37,834 nt of DNA from a virus, in the IMG/VR virus record IMGVR_UViG_3300025151_000117, positions 1-37,834 of that record, one strand, 5' to 3'. Positions 6,968-16,082 of this stretch are shown in pieces. The translations under genes and the position numbers were made by a program. The first letter of the stretch is position 1. Every line of letters begins with the position of its first letter. Under the pieces are notes generated by a model. That model saw only the letters and a program-made list of their open reading frames with translations. It ran no database searches and was not told the DNA's origin.

Positions 6968-7000
6968 GCCTCACTTGTTTGTACAGCAAGTGGGGCTTTT
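6968..7000 (+). terminator. rho-independent terminator at the convergent junction
   Basis: GCCTCACTTG (6968-6977) pairs with CAAGTGGGGC (6987-6996) with one G-T pair around a 9-base loop, followed by TTTT. The T tract overlaps the last codon of the leftward 1841-residue gene, so the hairpin sits between convergent units. The leftward direction lacks a T run, although the same hairpin could slow leftward polymerase. Confidence 0.8.
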
Positions 7001-10000
7001 ATATACCCAAGGTTTCTCTAGTGATATTGATTGGCTTGCGACCTTCTATTGGTAGACCAAACAGATTGTAGTTCTGTTGGAATGGGTCAGGTAATCCAAA
7101 GAGTTCACCCTCTTGTCTCATTCTTTTTCTCATGAACTTTCTCTGTCTATCTTGTTTGAACTTTCTCATCTCTGGTACTATGTAGTGCATAGTATCATAC
7201 AGTGGTAATGTAGTCATGAATCTTGATTCAATAACTCTCTCGCTCAAGCTACCATCTTTCTCCATGATATCAAAGAATCTATTGAATGCATCAACTGTAG
7301 TTGATATTGGTGCTGGCATGAAGAAGTCAACCATAGCATCTCCATATCCTTCGATCTGTCCTTTGTATAAGAAGTACTTATTGATACCAAGCATACGAAC
7401 ACCTGAGTTAAACATGTAGTCTGTTACATATCCAAGTCTTCCTGATATAACATCTTTGACTAAATCAATAGGCATACCCATTAGCAAGAAGTAGTACATT
7501 AATTTAACCAATGCACCCATACCTTCTTTGAATAATTCAAAGTCACCATTTCGTACACCACTAGCAATCTTATTAAATGATAAGTTTCTAGCAGTATTTA
7601 ATTGTACAATCATGAATGACTTCATGGTATACAACATACGAGCATTTGGGTTTTGCTTCGCAACCAAAGGCATACGAAGTTCAGTCAAAGGTTGATTGAT
7701 AAATAGTTTTTGTACTAATGTTGCTCCGATTAACTCATTCTCTGCTTGACCTCTTTGTTCCGCAGGAGTTTTCATTGCTCGCCAAAATCTACCATTCTCT
7801 CCCGGATTTGTTATCTCATCACTAAGAAGCAAGTTAATCTCTGATTGTATCTTCTTATACTTCTTATTGTTTTCGTATTGTTTCTTGAGTGTACCATCAC
7901 CATTGAATGCTTTGGCAGCCTTTCTGTATCTGTTGTAGTTAGCATCCATTGTGGTGTTCTTCATTATCTTATCTAATGCTTTGAACCCAGTGGCAGTAAG
8001 ACCATAGCTAATAATAGATGCTAGTCCTTTGTCTTTGCTTTGGAAACTTTCTTCAACTAACTTATCGTTGTCTAAAAATTCTTGTACCTTGTATCTCTTA
8101 TCACCAATCATTGATTTAAGGGTGTCTAAGAATCCATTATCATACATGATAAATGGTAAATCATATAGCTGAGATAGTGTTGATGTAAACTCTACCAATA
8201 AATTAAAGTAACTGTATTGTCTAAGGCCAACTAATAGTGGAGCTTCCCTAGCAGTTCTATCCATCAATGCATTGTAGATTTGTGGGAATGTACTATATAG
8301 TTTCTCTTGGTCTACTTCGTTTTGGAATCTAGGGTCATTGGTCAATGCTTGTATTACACGACCTATTGTAGAATTAGGATTGTATTGTACTCTTACATTA
8401 CCACCTTCATTACTTATAGTTGGTTGTGATACACCAGTAAACTTAGCAGTTTCAATGGTTGTAACCATTTCGGTAATGTATCTACCTAATGCTTCCGAAG
8501 GACTTATGTAGAGGTCTACTTCACTATCATCTATCAACTCCTTAACACGAGTTTTAAATGGACTAGGCTTGCCCCTTCCTTGGAATCTTTGGTTGATAAT
8601 TTTTTGTATAAATATTTCTTCCTCAAATGAGTTTGGTTGCAGTGGTGGTATTGGTTTTGGCGCTTCCTTATCTTCAATAAACTGTACTCTCTCTTCGCCA
8701 AACCTAGCTTGTCTTTGTTTAAATACTCTGTTGGCTAGTTTTCTGTTGTTAGTAGAGAACACTTGCTTGCCATCAACTATGATATTATATACAGTACCTT
8801 TTTTCTCTCTTCGTCTTTTGTTCTCAGCAGCAATAGCACTCTTAATATCTTTTACTTGTATGCCATACATCTTAGCAAAGCCCTCTAGTCCTTTCTTGCC
8901 ATCAACAAATCTAGGGAAGAAGTTTTTTGTAAACTCCATCTTGAGTCCTGCTCTTGTAGCTTCAGTATGTAATCCATCAAGCATTGAGCGAACTGCCAAG
9001 TAATCATTTAGAATACCATACTTTCTTAGTAATGAATCTCTTTCTGCAAATAACTCTTGTGCCTCTTGTTCTGAATACCTAGATTTTTCTTGATCCATTC
9101 TAGGACTGAAAGATATAAGTGCGGCAAGTCTGCGATACTCTCGTACATTCTTTTTCTTAACTTTATTAAGAGCCTTAGCCATATTCATACCCACTTGTTG
9201 GTACTGTAATATCTTAAAGTTTCTATCTCTTATGAATGTATTAAATGCTTTGGCTAACTCAGGGTGTATGTTCTCTAGCAACTGACCTACTGGTACTAAG
9301 AAACTTTCTATGTAACCAACTTCTTTGTTAGAGCCTTCTTGTTCTGCTGTCTTCTCTGCATCTTCAATAGCTTCTGCTGGTGATGCAACGGGGTCTCCAA
9401 TCACATCATTTACATTTAAGTAAAGCTCACCAGTGACAGGAGATATTCTCTCTTGAACTTGGTCTATTAGTTTTTGATTTACAGGTCTAGCCTTAGGGTC
9501 TAGCTCCTTCATCAATGCCGCTGAATCAAGAAGTAGTTGTGCTAGTGTTGGGTCAGCTAATACTTCTTTGCCAAATATATTTGCTATATATGATTGGACA
9601 TCTCTGATAAATAATTTAGCAGTTCTGAAAACTTCTCCTTCTCTAAAGATACCATCTGTATCTTGCTTAATATCTAAATTACTTTTAGTGTTCTTCTCTT
9701 GTTCGGAGGTCATACCATAGAAGAACTCTTCCATAACTGCACGAGTTAATTCATAACCTCTCATCAAATGCCTAGGTGATTTAAATTTATAATCTTTACC
9801 ACCATATGCTTCGTCTAATACTTTTCTTTGTTTATTAGTAAGCCTCTTAGACATTGACTCCATCTTAGACTTGTATCCCTCAGTGCCATATCTATTCTCT
9901 AATGCTACTCTAGTCATAGCATGAAGTAACTCATGCCTCATTAGTCTGTCGGCTCTAGCAGATGTAGTTCTTCTGTCTCCATCTAGTAATGTGTCTAAGT

Positions 10001-12524
10001 TAATTACAATCATGTGTTCATCAGGACTGTAAAAACCCATAGCATTTTCTCTGCCTTTTCTTGGTCTGTATTCTACTCTTAACTTTTGACCCCTCTTAGT
10101 TTTAAGTAGCTTGTTTTCTGTTATGTTTCTAAACTTTTTCTCAAGGTAGCTTATAAGACCTGAATGTTCTAGCTCTCTTATTGGGTCTGGTTCAGGAGTT
10201 GGGTCTAACTCCAAGTCTGTTTTGAGAGGTTGCTTTCTTCTAAAGCCAACATCGCTTTCGTATGTTTTGCCATCTTCACTTAAAAATACACCAGCCTTTG
10301 ACTTAGCATAACCATCATCTAAATCCAAATACATTAGTGCATCGTTTCTATTGTAAGGAGGGCTACCTGTGTCGTAGTTGCCTTTAAATACTATTCTCTT
10401 GGCTTTATCATCAGCATAATTTAGCACTAACTCTTTTACTTTTTTGCCAAATTTAAAAAATTCTGTTTTGTTTCCTTTGTCTTTGTCTAACTCTATTGTA
10501 ATAGTGCTATCATCTTCTGTTATCTTTAGAGGTATACCCTTGAAATTTTGTTGAACCTGAGTGTTAAGATCATCTTCAGTAAATGGATTGTCATCAGTCT
10601 CAGTCTCTACCTCTTCTTCTGTCTCTGTTTCTTCCTCTGTCTCTACCTCTTCTTCAGTCTCTACCTCTTCCTCTTGCTGAGTATCTGTATCTACCTTTGT
10701 TTCACTATCTGCTACAAGTGTATAACCTGCATCAGAAGAATATAAATTCTTGTATGACTTCTTGAACTCAGCCTCAGCTTCCTCTCTTGAGTCAGCTTCT
10801 ACTGTACCATACACTTGCTCCCCGGTTTGCTTCGAGAAATACTTAAAGGTGTATGTTTTCTTTGCCTTAGTGTCACCCTTGATTGGTGTTCTCTTGTCTT
10901 CTTTAGTTTCTTCCTTTCGGCTTCTTCTGTATTGCTCAACAAGCAATGCCTGTAAGTCAAGGTTAGCGGCATCTATCTCTGCTTGGTTATCAGAACCTTG
11001 TTCTATCTTCTTTTGTAGACCAAGTATATTATCTGTTACTTCTGAGTCTGTAAGTTCGCCAACTGTTTTATCTACTGTAGATAATTTAAAGTCTTTAGCT
11101 TTGGGGTTTCTTGAATAAAAAGCACCAAGCCCATCTAGTGTAAATGATTGTTCAGGGTCAGAACTATTTGGGTCTTTGTATGTAATAGTTTGTTTGCCAT
11201 CAGGGTCAGTAGTATATCCCGTCATCTCAACGATAGTGGTGTTACCATCTCTGTCGAACACCTCTATCATAGTTGGTTCACCCTCTTGATTACTATCAAA
11301 ATCTTCTATTGTTTTACTAAAATCAAGATTAGGTGTTGATGAATCAATAGCTATCTGTACATCTTTACCTTCTTTCTGTAGGAGTTTCTTCTCTTCGTCA
11401 GTCAATGTAATATCTTGACCTAGTGTAGTTCTAGTAGTGTCACCTGCTACAGAACCTATAGCACCAGTTAGTCCACCTACTGTGAACTCCATGATTCTTC
11501 GACCAAGGGCTTCTCCTGTAATAAATTCTCTGTCACTATCATAGAGATTCTTGGCAATTAAATCTAGTACCATACCATCTCCGATAGATTCTTGTGTTCC
11601 TTCTAATGCACCTCTACCTAGTGCATTTTTTGCAGCAACACTGAATGCAGTCTTGGCAGCTTTCTCAGAAACTTTACCACCTCTAGCTAATGTACCAAGA
11701 GTTTTGTTTATAAAGCTAGGCATACCTGCTACATACTTGAATACAGTAGCATCTAAAGCACCTGCAATACCACCATGAATCATTGAACCAGTTGTAACCA
11801 TGTCTCTTTCGTCTTGATTCATTTCAAGCAATGACTTCTTCATGGTTCTTTCTGCATCAGCAACAAACTCATCTGCTCTGTTCATGAATGCAGTATAGTA
11901 AACTGCACCTGTACCTGCCGCACCACCTAATAATGGGTTACCTGTAGCTAGTGTTGTAGCACCACCAACAGTAAAACCAGCAGTACCATATCCAGCAAAC
12001 TGACCAAGACCTCTAGCCACTTGACTAGCAATAAGACCTAATCCACTTTTACCAAAGTTAGGATCAACATCCAACATCTTAGGTAATCTTTCATCGAAGA
12101 ATCTACCCATATCTTGGGCATGAAGTAATGCTCTTTCTTGTTCTGCGAGCTTCTCTTCGTTTCTCTTTACATAATCTTCGTATGGCGCTCTGTATATCTT
12201 TCTGCCTCGCTCTGTTCTATCAGGTTGTGCATAGTATTCTTCTTCGCTCATTGTTTCTCTAGCAATGAGGTCACCAAATGTTCTAGCACTTTGCTCGTAT
12301 GTCTTACCAAATGTTTCAGAGAATCCAAGGAGTCCTTGTTTAAATAACTCAACGAATGCATTGCCTCGTCTTACTGACTCATCAAATCTATACTGATACT
12401 GTGGATGTTTATCTAATACTTTGTACACCAAAGTATTGTCATCCATATTAGCATAAGTCTCAGGGTCTTTTCTTCGTACCCTTGCTGCAAAAGACTCTAT
12501 AGTTTCTGGAGTGGGTCTCGCCAT
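6999..12524 (-). CDS. giant internal virion/ejection protein with an HExxH metallopeptidase-like motif
   Basis: At 1841 residues this is the largest gene and the last of the late unit. The N-terminal part has Gly/Ala-rich hydrophobic stretches (about 160-210, GLGQFAGYGTAGFTVGGATT and following; a second near 340-360), as in proteins that cross or sit in membranes during DNA ejection. An acidic Glu/Thr/Val repeat lies at about 612-645. RLMRHELLHAMTR places an HExxH zinc-peptidase motif at 864-868, followed about 60 residues later by VMEEFFYGM. A hydrophobic segment, LMYYFLLMGMPIDLV, lies near the C-terminus. Size and position match the large internal proteins of short-tailed phages, which are injected ahead of the DNA; some carry enzyme domains. 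A role as peptidase is inferred from the motif alone. Confidence 0.7.
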   Translation of the reverse strand: MARPTPETIESFAARVRRKDPETYANMDDNTLVYKVLDKHPQYQYRFDESVRRGNAFVELFKQGLLGFSETFGKTYEQSARTFGDLIARETMSEEEYYAQPDRTERGRKIYRAPYEDYVKRNEEKLAEQERALLHAQDMGRFFDERLPKMLDVDPNFGKSGLGLIASQVARGLGQFAGYGTAGFTVGGATTLATGNPLLGGAAGTGAVYYTAFMNRADEFVADAERTMKKSLLEMNQDERDMVTTGSMIHGGIAGALDATVFKYVAGMPSFINKTLGTLARGGKVSEKAAKTAFSVAAKNALGRGALEGTQESIGDGMVLDLIAKNLYDSDREFITGEALGRRIMEFTVGGLTGAIGSVAGDTTRTTLGQDITLTDEEKKLLQKEGKDVQIAIDSSTPNLDFSKTIEDFDSNQEGEPTMIEVFDRDGNTTIVEMTGYTTDPDGKQTITYKDPNSSDPEQSFTLDGLGAFYSRNPKAKDFKLSTVDKTVGELTDSEVTDNILGLQKKIEQGSDNQAEIDAANLDLQALLVEQYRRSRKEETKEDKRTPIKGDTKAKKTYTFKYFSKQTGEQVYGTVEADSREEAEAEFKKSYKNLYSSDAGYTLVADSETKVDTDTQQEEEVETEEEVETEEETETEEEVETETDDNPFTEDDLNTQVQQNFKGIPLKITEDDSTITIELDKDKGNKTEFFKFGKKVKELVLNYADDKAKRIVFKGNYDTGSPPYNRNDALMYLDLDDGYAKSKAGVFLSEDGKTYESDVGFRRKQPLKTDLELDPTPEPDPIRELEHSGLISYLEKKFRNITENKLLKTKRGQKLRVEYRPRKGRENAMGFYSPDEHMIVINLDTLLDGDRRTTSARADRLMRHELLHAMTRVALENRYGTEGYKSKMESMSKRLTNKQRKVLDEAYGGKDYKFKSPRHLMRGYELTRAVMEEFFYGMTSEQEKNTKSNLDIKQDTDGIFREGEVFRTAKLFIRDVQSYIANIFGKEVLADPTLAQLLLDSAALMKELDPKARPVNQKLIDQVQERISPVTGELYLNVNDVIGDPVASPAEAIEDAEKTAEQEGSNKEVGYIESFLVPVGQLLENIHPELAKAFNTFIRDRNFKILQYQQVGMNMAKALNKVKKKNVREYRRLAALISFSPRMDQEKSRYSEQEAQELFAERDSLLRKYGILNDYLAVRSMLDGLHTEATRAGLKMEFTKNFFPRFVDGKKGLEGFAKMYGIQVKDIKSAIAAENKRRREKKGTVYNIIVDGKQVFSTNNRKLANRVFKQRQARFGEERVQFIEDKEAPKPIPPLQPNSFEEEIFIQKIINQRFQGRGKPSPFKTRVKELIDDSEVDLYISPSEALGRYITEMVTTIETAKFTGVSQPTISNEGGNVRVQYNPNSTIGRVIQALTNDPRFQNEVDQEKLYSTFPQIYNALMDRTAREAPLLVGLRQYSYFNLLVEFTSTLSQLYDLPFIMYDNGFLDTLKSMIGDKRYKVQEFLDNDKLVEESFQSKDKGLASIISYGLTATGFKALDKIMKNTTMDANYNRYRKAAKAFNGDGTLKKQYENNKKYKKIQSEINLLLSDEITNPGENGRFWRAMKTPAEQRGQAENELIGATLVQKLFINQPLTELRMPLVAKQNPNARMLYTMKSFMIVQLNTARNLSFNKIASGVRNGDFELFKEGMGALVKLMYYFLLMGMPIDLVKDVISGRLGYVTDYMFNSGVRMLGINKYFLYKGQIEGYGDAMVDFFMPAPISTTVDAFNRFFDIMEKDGSLSERVIESRFMTTLPLYDTMHYIVPEMRKFKQDRQRKFMRKRMRQEGELFGLPDPFQQNYNLFGLPIEGRKPINITRETLGI
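10590..10677 (-). repeat. imperfect short tandem repeats encoding an acidic EEVETEE linker
   Basis: The leftward frame repeats GAAGAGGTAGAGAC-like units that encode EEEVETEEEVETEEETETEE. The array forms a low-complexity acidic linker between the N-terminal part and the peptidase-like part of the 1841-residue protein. Copy number is likely to vary among relatives. Confidence 0.75.
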
Positions 12525-12525
12525 T

Positions 12526-13248
12526 TTAGAACATCGAGCTATCGAATATTGGATTTATTCCTAAATCTTGTGCAGAGGAATCAGGTATTTCTTCTGGTCT
12601 TAAAGGTCTTATAGTTCTTGGTTTTGCCAATGCGCTAACTGTATCATCCCCACTTGGCATCAATTCATTATCCATGTAAAGTCCTTCAGGGTCACCAAGT
12701 ATCATGGTTGCAATAGCTTCTCCTCCTTCAAACTGATTAAAGAATGGACTATCTGGAGTCATGATATATTCTTCTCCATCAAACTTTCTTACTAATACTT
12801 TCTTGCCATCTCTATTTTGGAACTCCATATCATCACTTTCAGCAATGATATCTAAAACTGAAGCATATGTATTGTAAGATGGTCTCTTAGGTTCTTTCTT
12901 TTCTTTGAGTAAATCACCAAATAATACTTGTCCAACAACAGTAGTGTAAGCCTCTTCTCCTAGACCTTCTCTCATATCTTTAACGAATGCTTTACCTGCT
13001 TCATCTGTGTAGGCTTCTCCTAAAACAGTCATAGCTATCTCTGGATTGTTTTCTAGTTTCTGCATGAAGGCATTGTCTAACTTCTTAGCTTGTCGCTTCT
13101 TCTGAAATGATTGTATACCACTTGATAACTGTTCACCAAGTTGCATCATTGCTTGAGCTTCTATAGCCGCGGCATTGGTTAAGCCTTGTGCATATCCACT
13201 ATAATCTAATAACCTTGGGTCTACTCTACTGCCTGCTTGAAATGCCAT
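12526..13248 (-). CDS. putative internal virion protein (240 aa)
   Basis: The gene lies one base from the giant ejection protein start. The N-terminus (MAFQAGSRVDPRLLDYSGYA) and the Ala/Gln/Met-rich helix after it (NAAAIEAQAMMQLGEQLSSG) resemble the small internal proteins encoded next to large ejection proteins in marine podoviruses. The middle is helical and charged; the last 40 residues are Pro-rich and end DSSMF. It has no enzyme motif. The role in DNA ejection is inferred from neighbourhood and composition. Confidence 0.5.
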   Translation of the reverse strand: MAFQAGSRVDPRLLDYSGYAQGLTNAAAIEAQAMMQLGEQLSSGIQSFQKKRQAKKLDNAFMQKLENNPEIAMTVLGEAYTDEAGKAFVKDMREGLGEEAYTTVVGQVLFGDLLKEKKEPKRPSYNTYASVLDIIAESDDMEFQNRDGKKVLVRKFDGEEYIMTPDSPFFNQFEGGEAIATMILGDPEGLYMDNELMPSGDDTVSALAKPRTIRPLRPEEIPDSSAQDLGINPIFDSSMF

Positions 13249-13254
13249 AATAAA

Positions 13255-14766
13255 TTAAAAAAGAAACTCTGCTATACCTCCACCAATTGGGCCACCAAGC
13301 ACATTACCCATCAGACCCATTATGCCTGAGTTATTGGTTGCATTAGCTTGTGCTTGTGCGCCTAATAAACTCGCATCTTGTGACCTTTGTTGCATAGCCA
13401 TATTAATTCCCATGTTGGGGTCAAATAATTGTGGCCCTTGTTGTTGACCTGCTAAATTGTATGCTTGACTATATGCTTGTGTTCCCAATGAACCTGATAA
13501 AGATGGTCTACCAAATAAGAATGCAGTAGGGTCACCACCTGTAGCTCTAAACTGATTGAATGCTTGCCCTAATGCACCTTGTTGTGCTTGACCTAATTGT
13601 GAGCCTAATCGTCTTGCACCCAAGCCCATCTGCCTACCTTGCATACCTGCTGATAGACCTGCTTGAGTTCCTTGCATAGCTTGACTTCCTGCTTGCATAC
13701 CTTGTTGACCAGCTTGTAGTCCCAAACCAGCCATTTGCATTGCTTGTCCTCTACGACCTTGTCGCATAGCTTCAGCGCCTTGTTGCATACCGAACCCTAA
13801 CTGACCTGCATTCATAGCATCTCTAGCTCTTTGAGACCTTTGACTTGCTATCATTCCTTGTTGGTCAGCAGCAAGTCCACCTGCGGTTCGTGCCTCTGAT
13901 CTTAATGCAGACCTAGAAGATTCACGACCAAGTAATTCTTGTGCTAGTGTACCAGCATCTCCTACACGACCACGAGAAGCACCTGCCATTCTTGCAGCTT
14001 GCTCTGCTTCCCTTGCTCTCTCTGGCGATAACCTACCCTCTGACTCTTCATATAAAGTCTCTGCTTGTTTTTGTTGTAATGCTTGTAACTTAGTTAATCG
14101 TGGGTCATCTACACTTGCTTCTGAAGCTAATCGTTGTGCTTCATCTGCTGATAACTGAGATAGCATATCAACCCTTGGGTCAAGGTTCTCAACATTTGCA
14201 CCTAGTTTATCTGCTTCAGCTTGAAAATCTTTTTGTAAACTTTTAAATTCTTCTCTATCTTGCCTAAATCCTGCGACATCTTCATCGAATGCAGTCTCTG
14301 CACGAGCAGTAAAATCTTCTATATCTCCTACTGCACCCATGACACCTGCTCTATCTTCAGCAAATGTGTCAGCCAATGCTCTTGTTGCTTGAGCGGCTTC
14401 AAATGCTTCTGGGTCAGCGGCTCTAACTGCATCTGTATACTGACTACCAAACTGTTCAAGTTGAGCCATCTCTCTTTGCTTTTGCTTGGTATCTTCTTCG
14501 CCTGCAATGTCAGCAGCTCTGCTTTGTAGTTCAAGTAAACCTGCTTGACCATCAATGCCAAATAAAGCAGCTTCTTGGTCGGCTAACTCTAAACCAGTGT
14601 ATTTTGGTCTATACATCGCCTCAGCTTCAAGCAATCTTTGTTGTAGTGCTGGGTCAGTAACACCTTGGTAGTTACTAAATCCTTCACCAAACAAATATTC
14701 ACCCATTGCTTTCCCCGGATCAATAGGGTCTGGCTGATTGATTGTTGTTTTTCCTTTTCCTCCCAT
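13255..14766 (-). CDS. putative internal virion/ejection protein, Ala/Gln/Gly/Met-rich (503 aa)
   Basis: The protein starts MGGKGKTTINQPDPIDPGKA and continues with a long helical, coiled-coil-prone body rich in Ala, Glu and Gln. A Gly/Gln/Met-rich stretch follows (about 330-400, GMQQGAEAMRQGRRGQAMQM and similar), and the C-terminus ends in Gly/Ile-rich hydrophobic residues (MGLMGNVLGGPIGGGIAEFL). This composition is typical of ejection proteins that form a channel through the cell envelope. It overlaps the upstream gene by one base (TAATG). The assignment rests on composition and position, not on a recognised domain. Confidence 0.55.
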   Translation of the reverse strand: MGGKGKTTINQPDPIDPGKAMGEYLFGEGFSNYQGVTDPALQQRLLEAEAMYRPKYTGLELADQEAALFGIDGQAGLLELQSRAADIAGEEDTKQKQREMAQLEQFGSQYTDAVRAADPEAFEAAQATRALADTFAEDRAGVMGAVGDIEDFTARAETAFDEDVAGFRQDREEFKSLQKDFQAEADKLGANVENLDPRVDMLSQLSADEAQRLASEASVDDPRLTKLQALQQKQAETLYEESEGRLSPERAREAEQAARMAGASRGRVGDAGTLAQELLGRESSRSALRSEARTAGGLAADQQGMIASQRSQRARDAMNAGQLGFGMQQGAEAMRQGRRGQAMQMAGLGLQAGQQGMQAGSQAMQGTQAGLSAGMQGRQMGLGARRLGSQLGQAQQGALGQAFNQFRATGGDPTAFLFGRPSLSGSLGTQAYSQAYNLAGQQQGPQLFDPNMGINMAMQQRSQDASLLGAQAQANATNNSGIMGLMGNVLGGPIGGGIAEFLF

Positions 14767-15230
14767 TATGCTTTAAGTAACTTGTTAAAATATTTGGTTG
14801 ATAAATCTACTTTTGTAGGAACTCCATGTCTATGTCTTATTCCTATGAGTTTCTTTATTAATACATCTGGTTCTTTTGCTAATAAATCTAATGTCAATTG
14901 CTTTAATACTTTTCTGTTTTCTGCAAATAAAAAAGCTAAGAATATCGTATCTCCATCTTTTCTATCTTCTTCCCATCCACGAATAAATTCCCAACCATCG
15001 TCATAATTACAATTGTACCACATGTGTACACCCACAACTTCATCACCATCATACATTACTGATATCGTCTTTTTCATAATATGGTAAGTAACCATTGTTG
15101 TGATGACATCTTCACCCCAATCATCGAACACTTTACCATTTTCCTTCCTTATACAATATCCCACAATCTTTTTTACTTCCTTAGGAGTTCCATTTATTTC
15201 CAACCATTTTCTTGTGTAATTAGCTAACAT
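14766..15230 (-). CDS. small protein resembling T7 gp13-type/acetyltransferase-fold internal protein
   Basis: The 154-residue protein has alternating strands and helices: VGYCIRKENGKVFDDWGEDV, MVTYHIMKKTISVMYDGDEV, VGVHMWYNC, then a C-terminal KKLIGIRHRHGVP. Order and size recall the small GNAT-fold-like internal virion protein of T7-type phages, which also sits beside the ejection proteins. The usual acetyl-CoA-binding Q/RxxGxG/A loop is not evident, so catalysis is doubtful. Placement is right after the fibre genes and before the ejection genes. Confidence 0.4.
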   Translation of the reverse strand: MLANYTRKWLEINGTPKEVKKIVGYCIRKENGKVFDDWGEDVITTMVTYHIMKKTISVMYDGDEVVGVHMWYNCNYDDGWEFIRGWEEDRKDGDTIFLAFLFAENRKVLKQLTLDLLAKEPDVLIKKLIGIRHRHGVPTKVDLSTKYFNKLLKA

Positions 15231-15231
15231 A

Positions 15232-16080
15232 CTAAAATTTAATATTCGCAGCTACACAACAACAAGCACTAACTGCATAAATCTCATATGTAATAGCTTG
15301 TGTTGTAGTTAGGTAATCTACACCAACAGCCCCATTGTTTGTGTTAGTTGATCCATTGCTTTGGGTATCTAATTGTGGTATACTTCCTCGAACAGTACCA
15401 CTACCTCCACTACTAGGTTCTCCATGCATAGCACAAAATGTTGCGCCGGGAGTAAAGCAAGGGTCACTAGAAGTAAAGTTTGGATTTGCCGCAGTTGGTC
15501 CTCTGGAGATAACATTTCTATTTGAACCACTAGTAAAGTTAGAAACATTATCTACTTGCCATACTTGTACAGGACAAGTTCCTCTTAGGTCAGACGAAGT
15601 ATTTAAGTCCATGTTTATGGTTACAGAACTCTCATTACCTAAGTTAATCCCAAATACTATAGCCCTTTGACCATCACCATCTCGTCTAGCTCCTGAAGAA
15701 CCCATTTGTGCAGTAGTCTTACCAGATACACTTACAGTAGGGGTAAAGTGAGCATAAGCAGTTTGTTGACCAGCAAACATAATTACTAATCTAGTGTTAG
15801 GGCCAAGTTCTGTAGCATCTGTAGATATAGCATTGGGAAAAACATTAGACCTAGCAGCATTACTTACTGCAAAATCTTGTATTTTAGTAAGTCTTGGATT
15901 ACCAGTTGAATAATAATTTTTTATTTTGTTTCTACCACTAGCTGCTATATCAGCATTAACACTAGTATCATCAACATTACTGCCACCTCTGTAGTATTCA
16001 GACAATTTGTGAGGGCCACTACCACCAAACTGTGAAGCAATCTCACTTAATTTAATTTTTCCACTAGCTTGTAATGGCAT
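15232..16080 (-). CDS. virion structural protein, tail-fibre type (282 aa)
   Basis: The N-terminus (MPLQASGKIKLSEIASQFGG, then LSEYYRGGSNV) carries the IKLSEIA...LSEYYRGG motif found in many phage fibre or virion proteins. A degenerate second copy follows at IAASGRNKIKNYYSTGN. The rest is Ser/Thr/Asn/Gly-rich beta structure, with Cys residues near the end (SACCCVAANIKF). It could be an accessory fibre or cap protein on the tail. The gene is tightly packed between the S74 fibre gene and the gp13-like gene. Confidence 0.6.
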   Translation of the reverse strand: MPLQASGKIKLSEIASQFGGSGPHKLSEYYRGGSNVDDTSVNADIAASGRNKIKNYYSTGNPRLTKIQDFAVSNAARSNVFPNAISTDATELGPNTRLVIMFAGQQTAYAHFTPTVSVSGKTTAQMGSSGARRDGDGQRAIVFGINLGNESSVTINMDLNTSSDLRGTCPVQVWQVDNVSNFTSGSNRNVISRGPTAANPNFTSSDPCFTPGATFCAMHGEPSSGGSGTVRGSIPQLDTQSNGSTNTNNGAVGVDYLTTTQAITYEIYAVSACCCVAANIKF

Positions 16081-16082
16081 AG

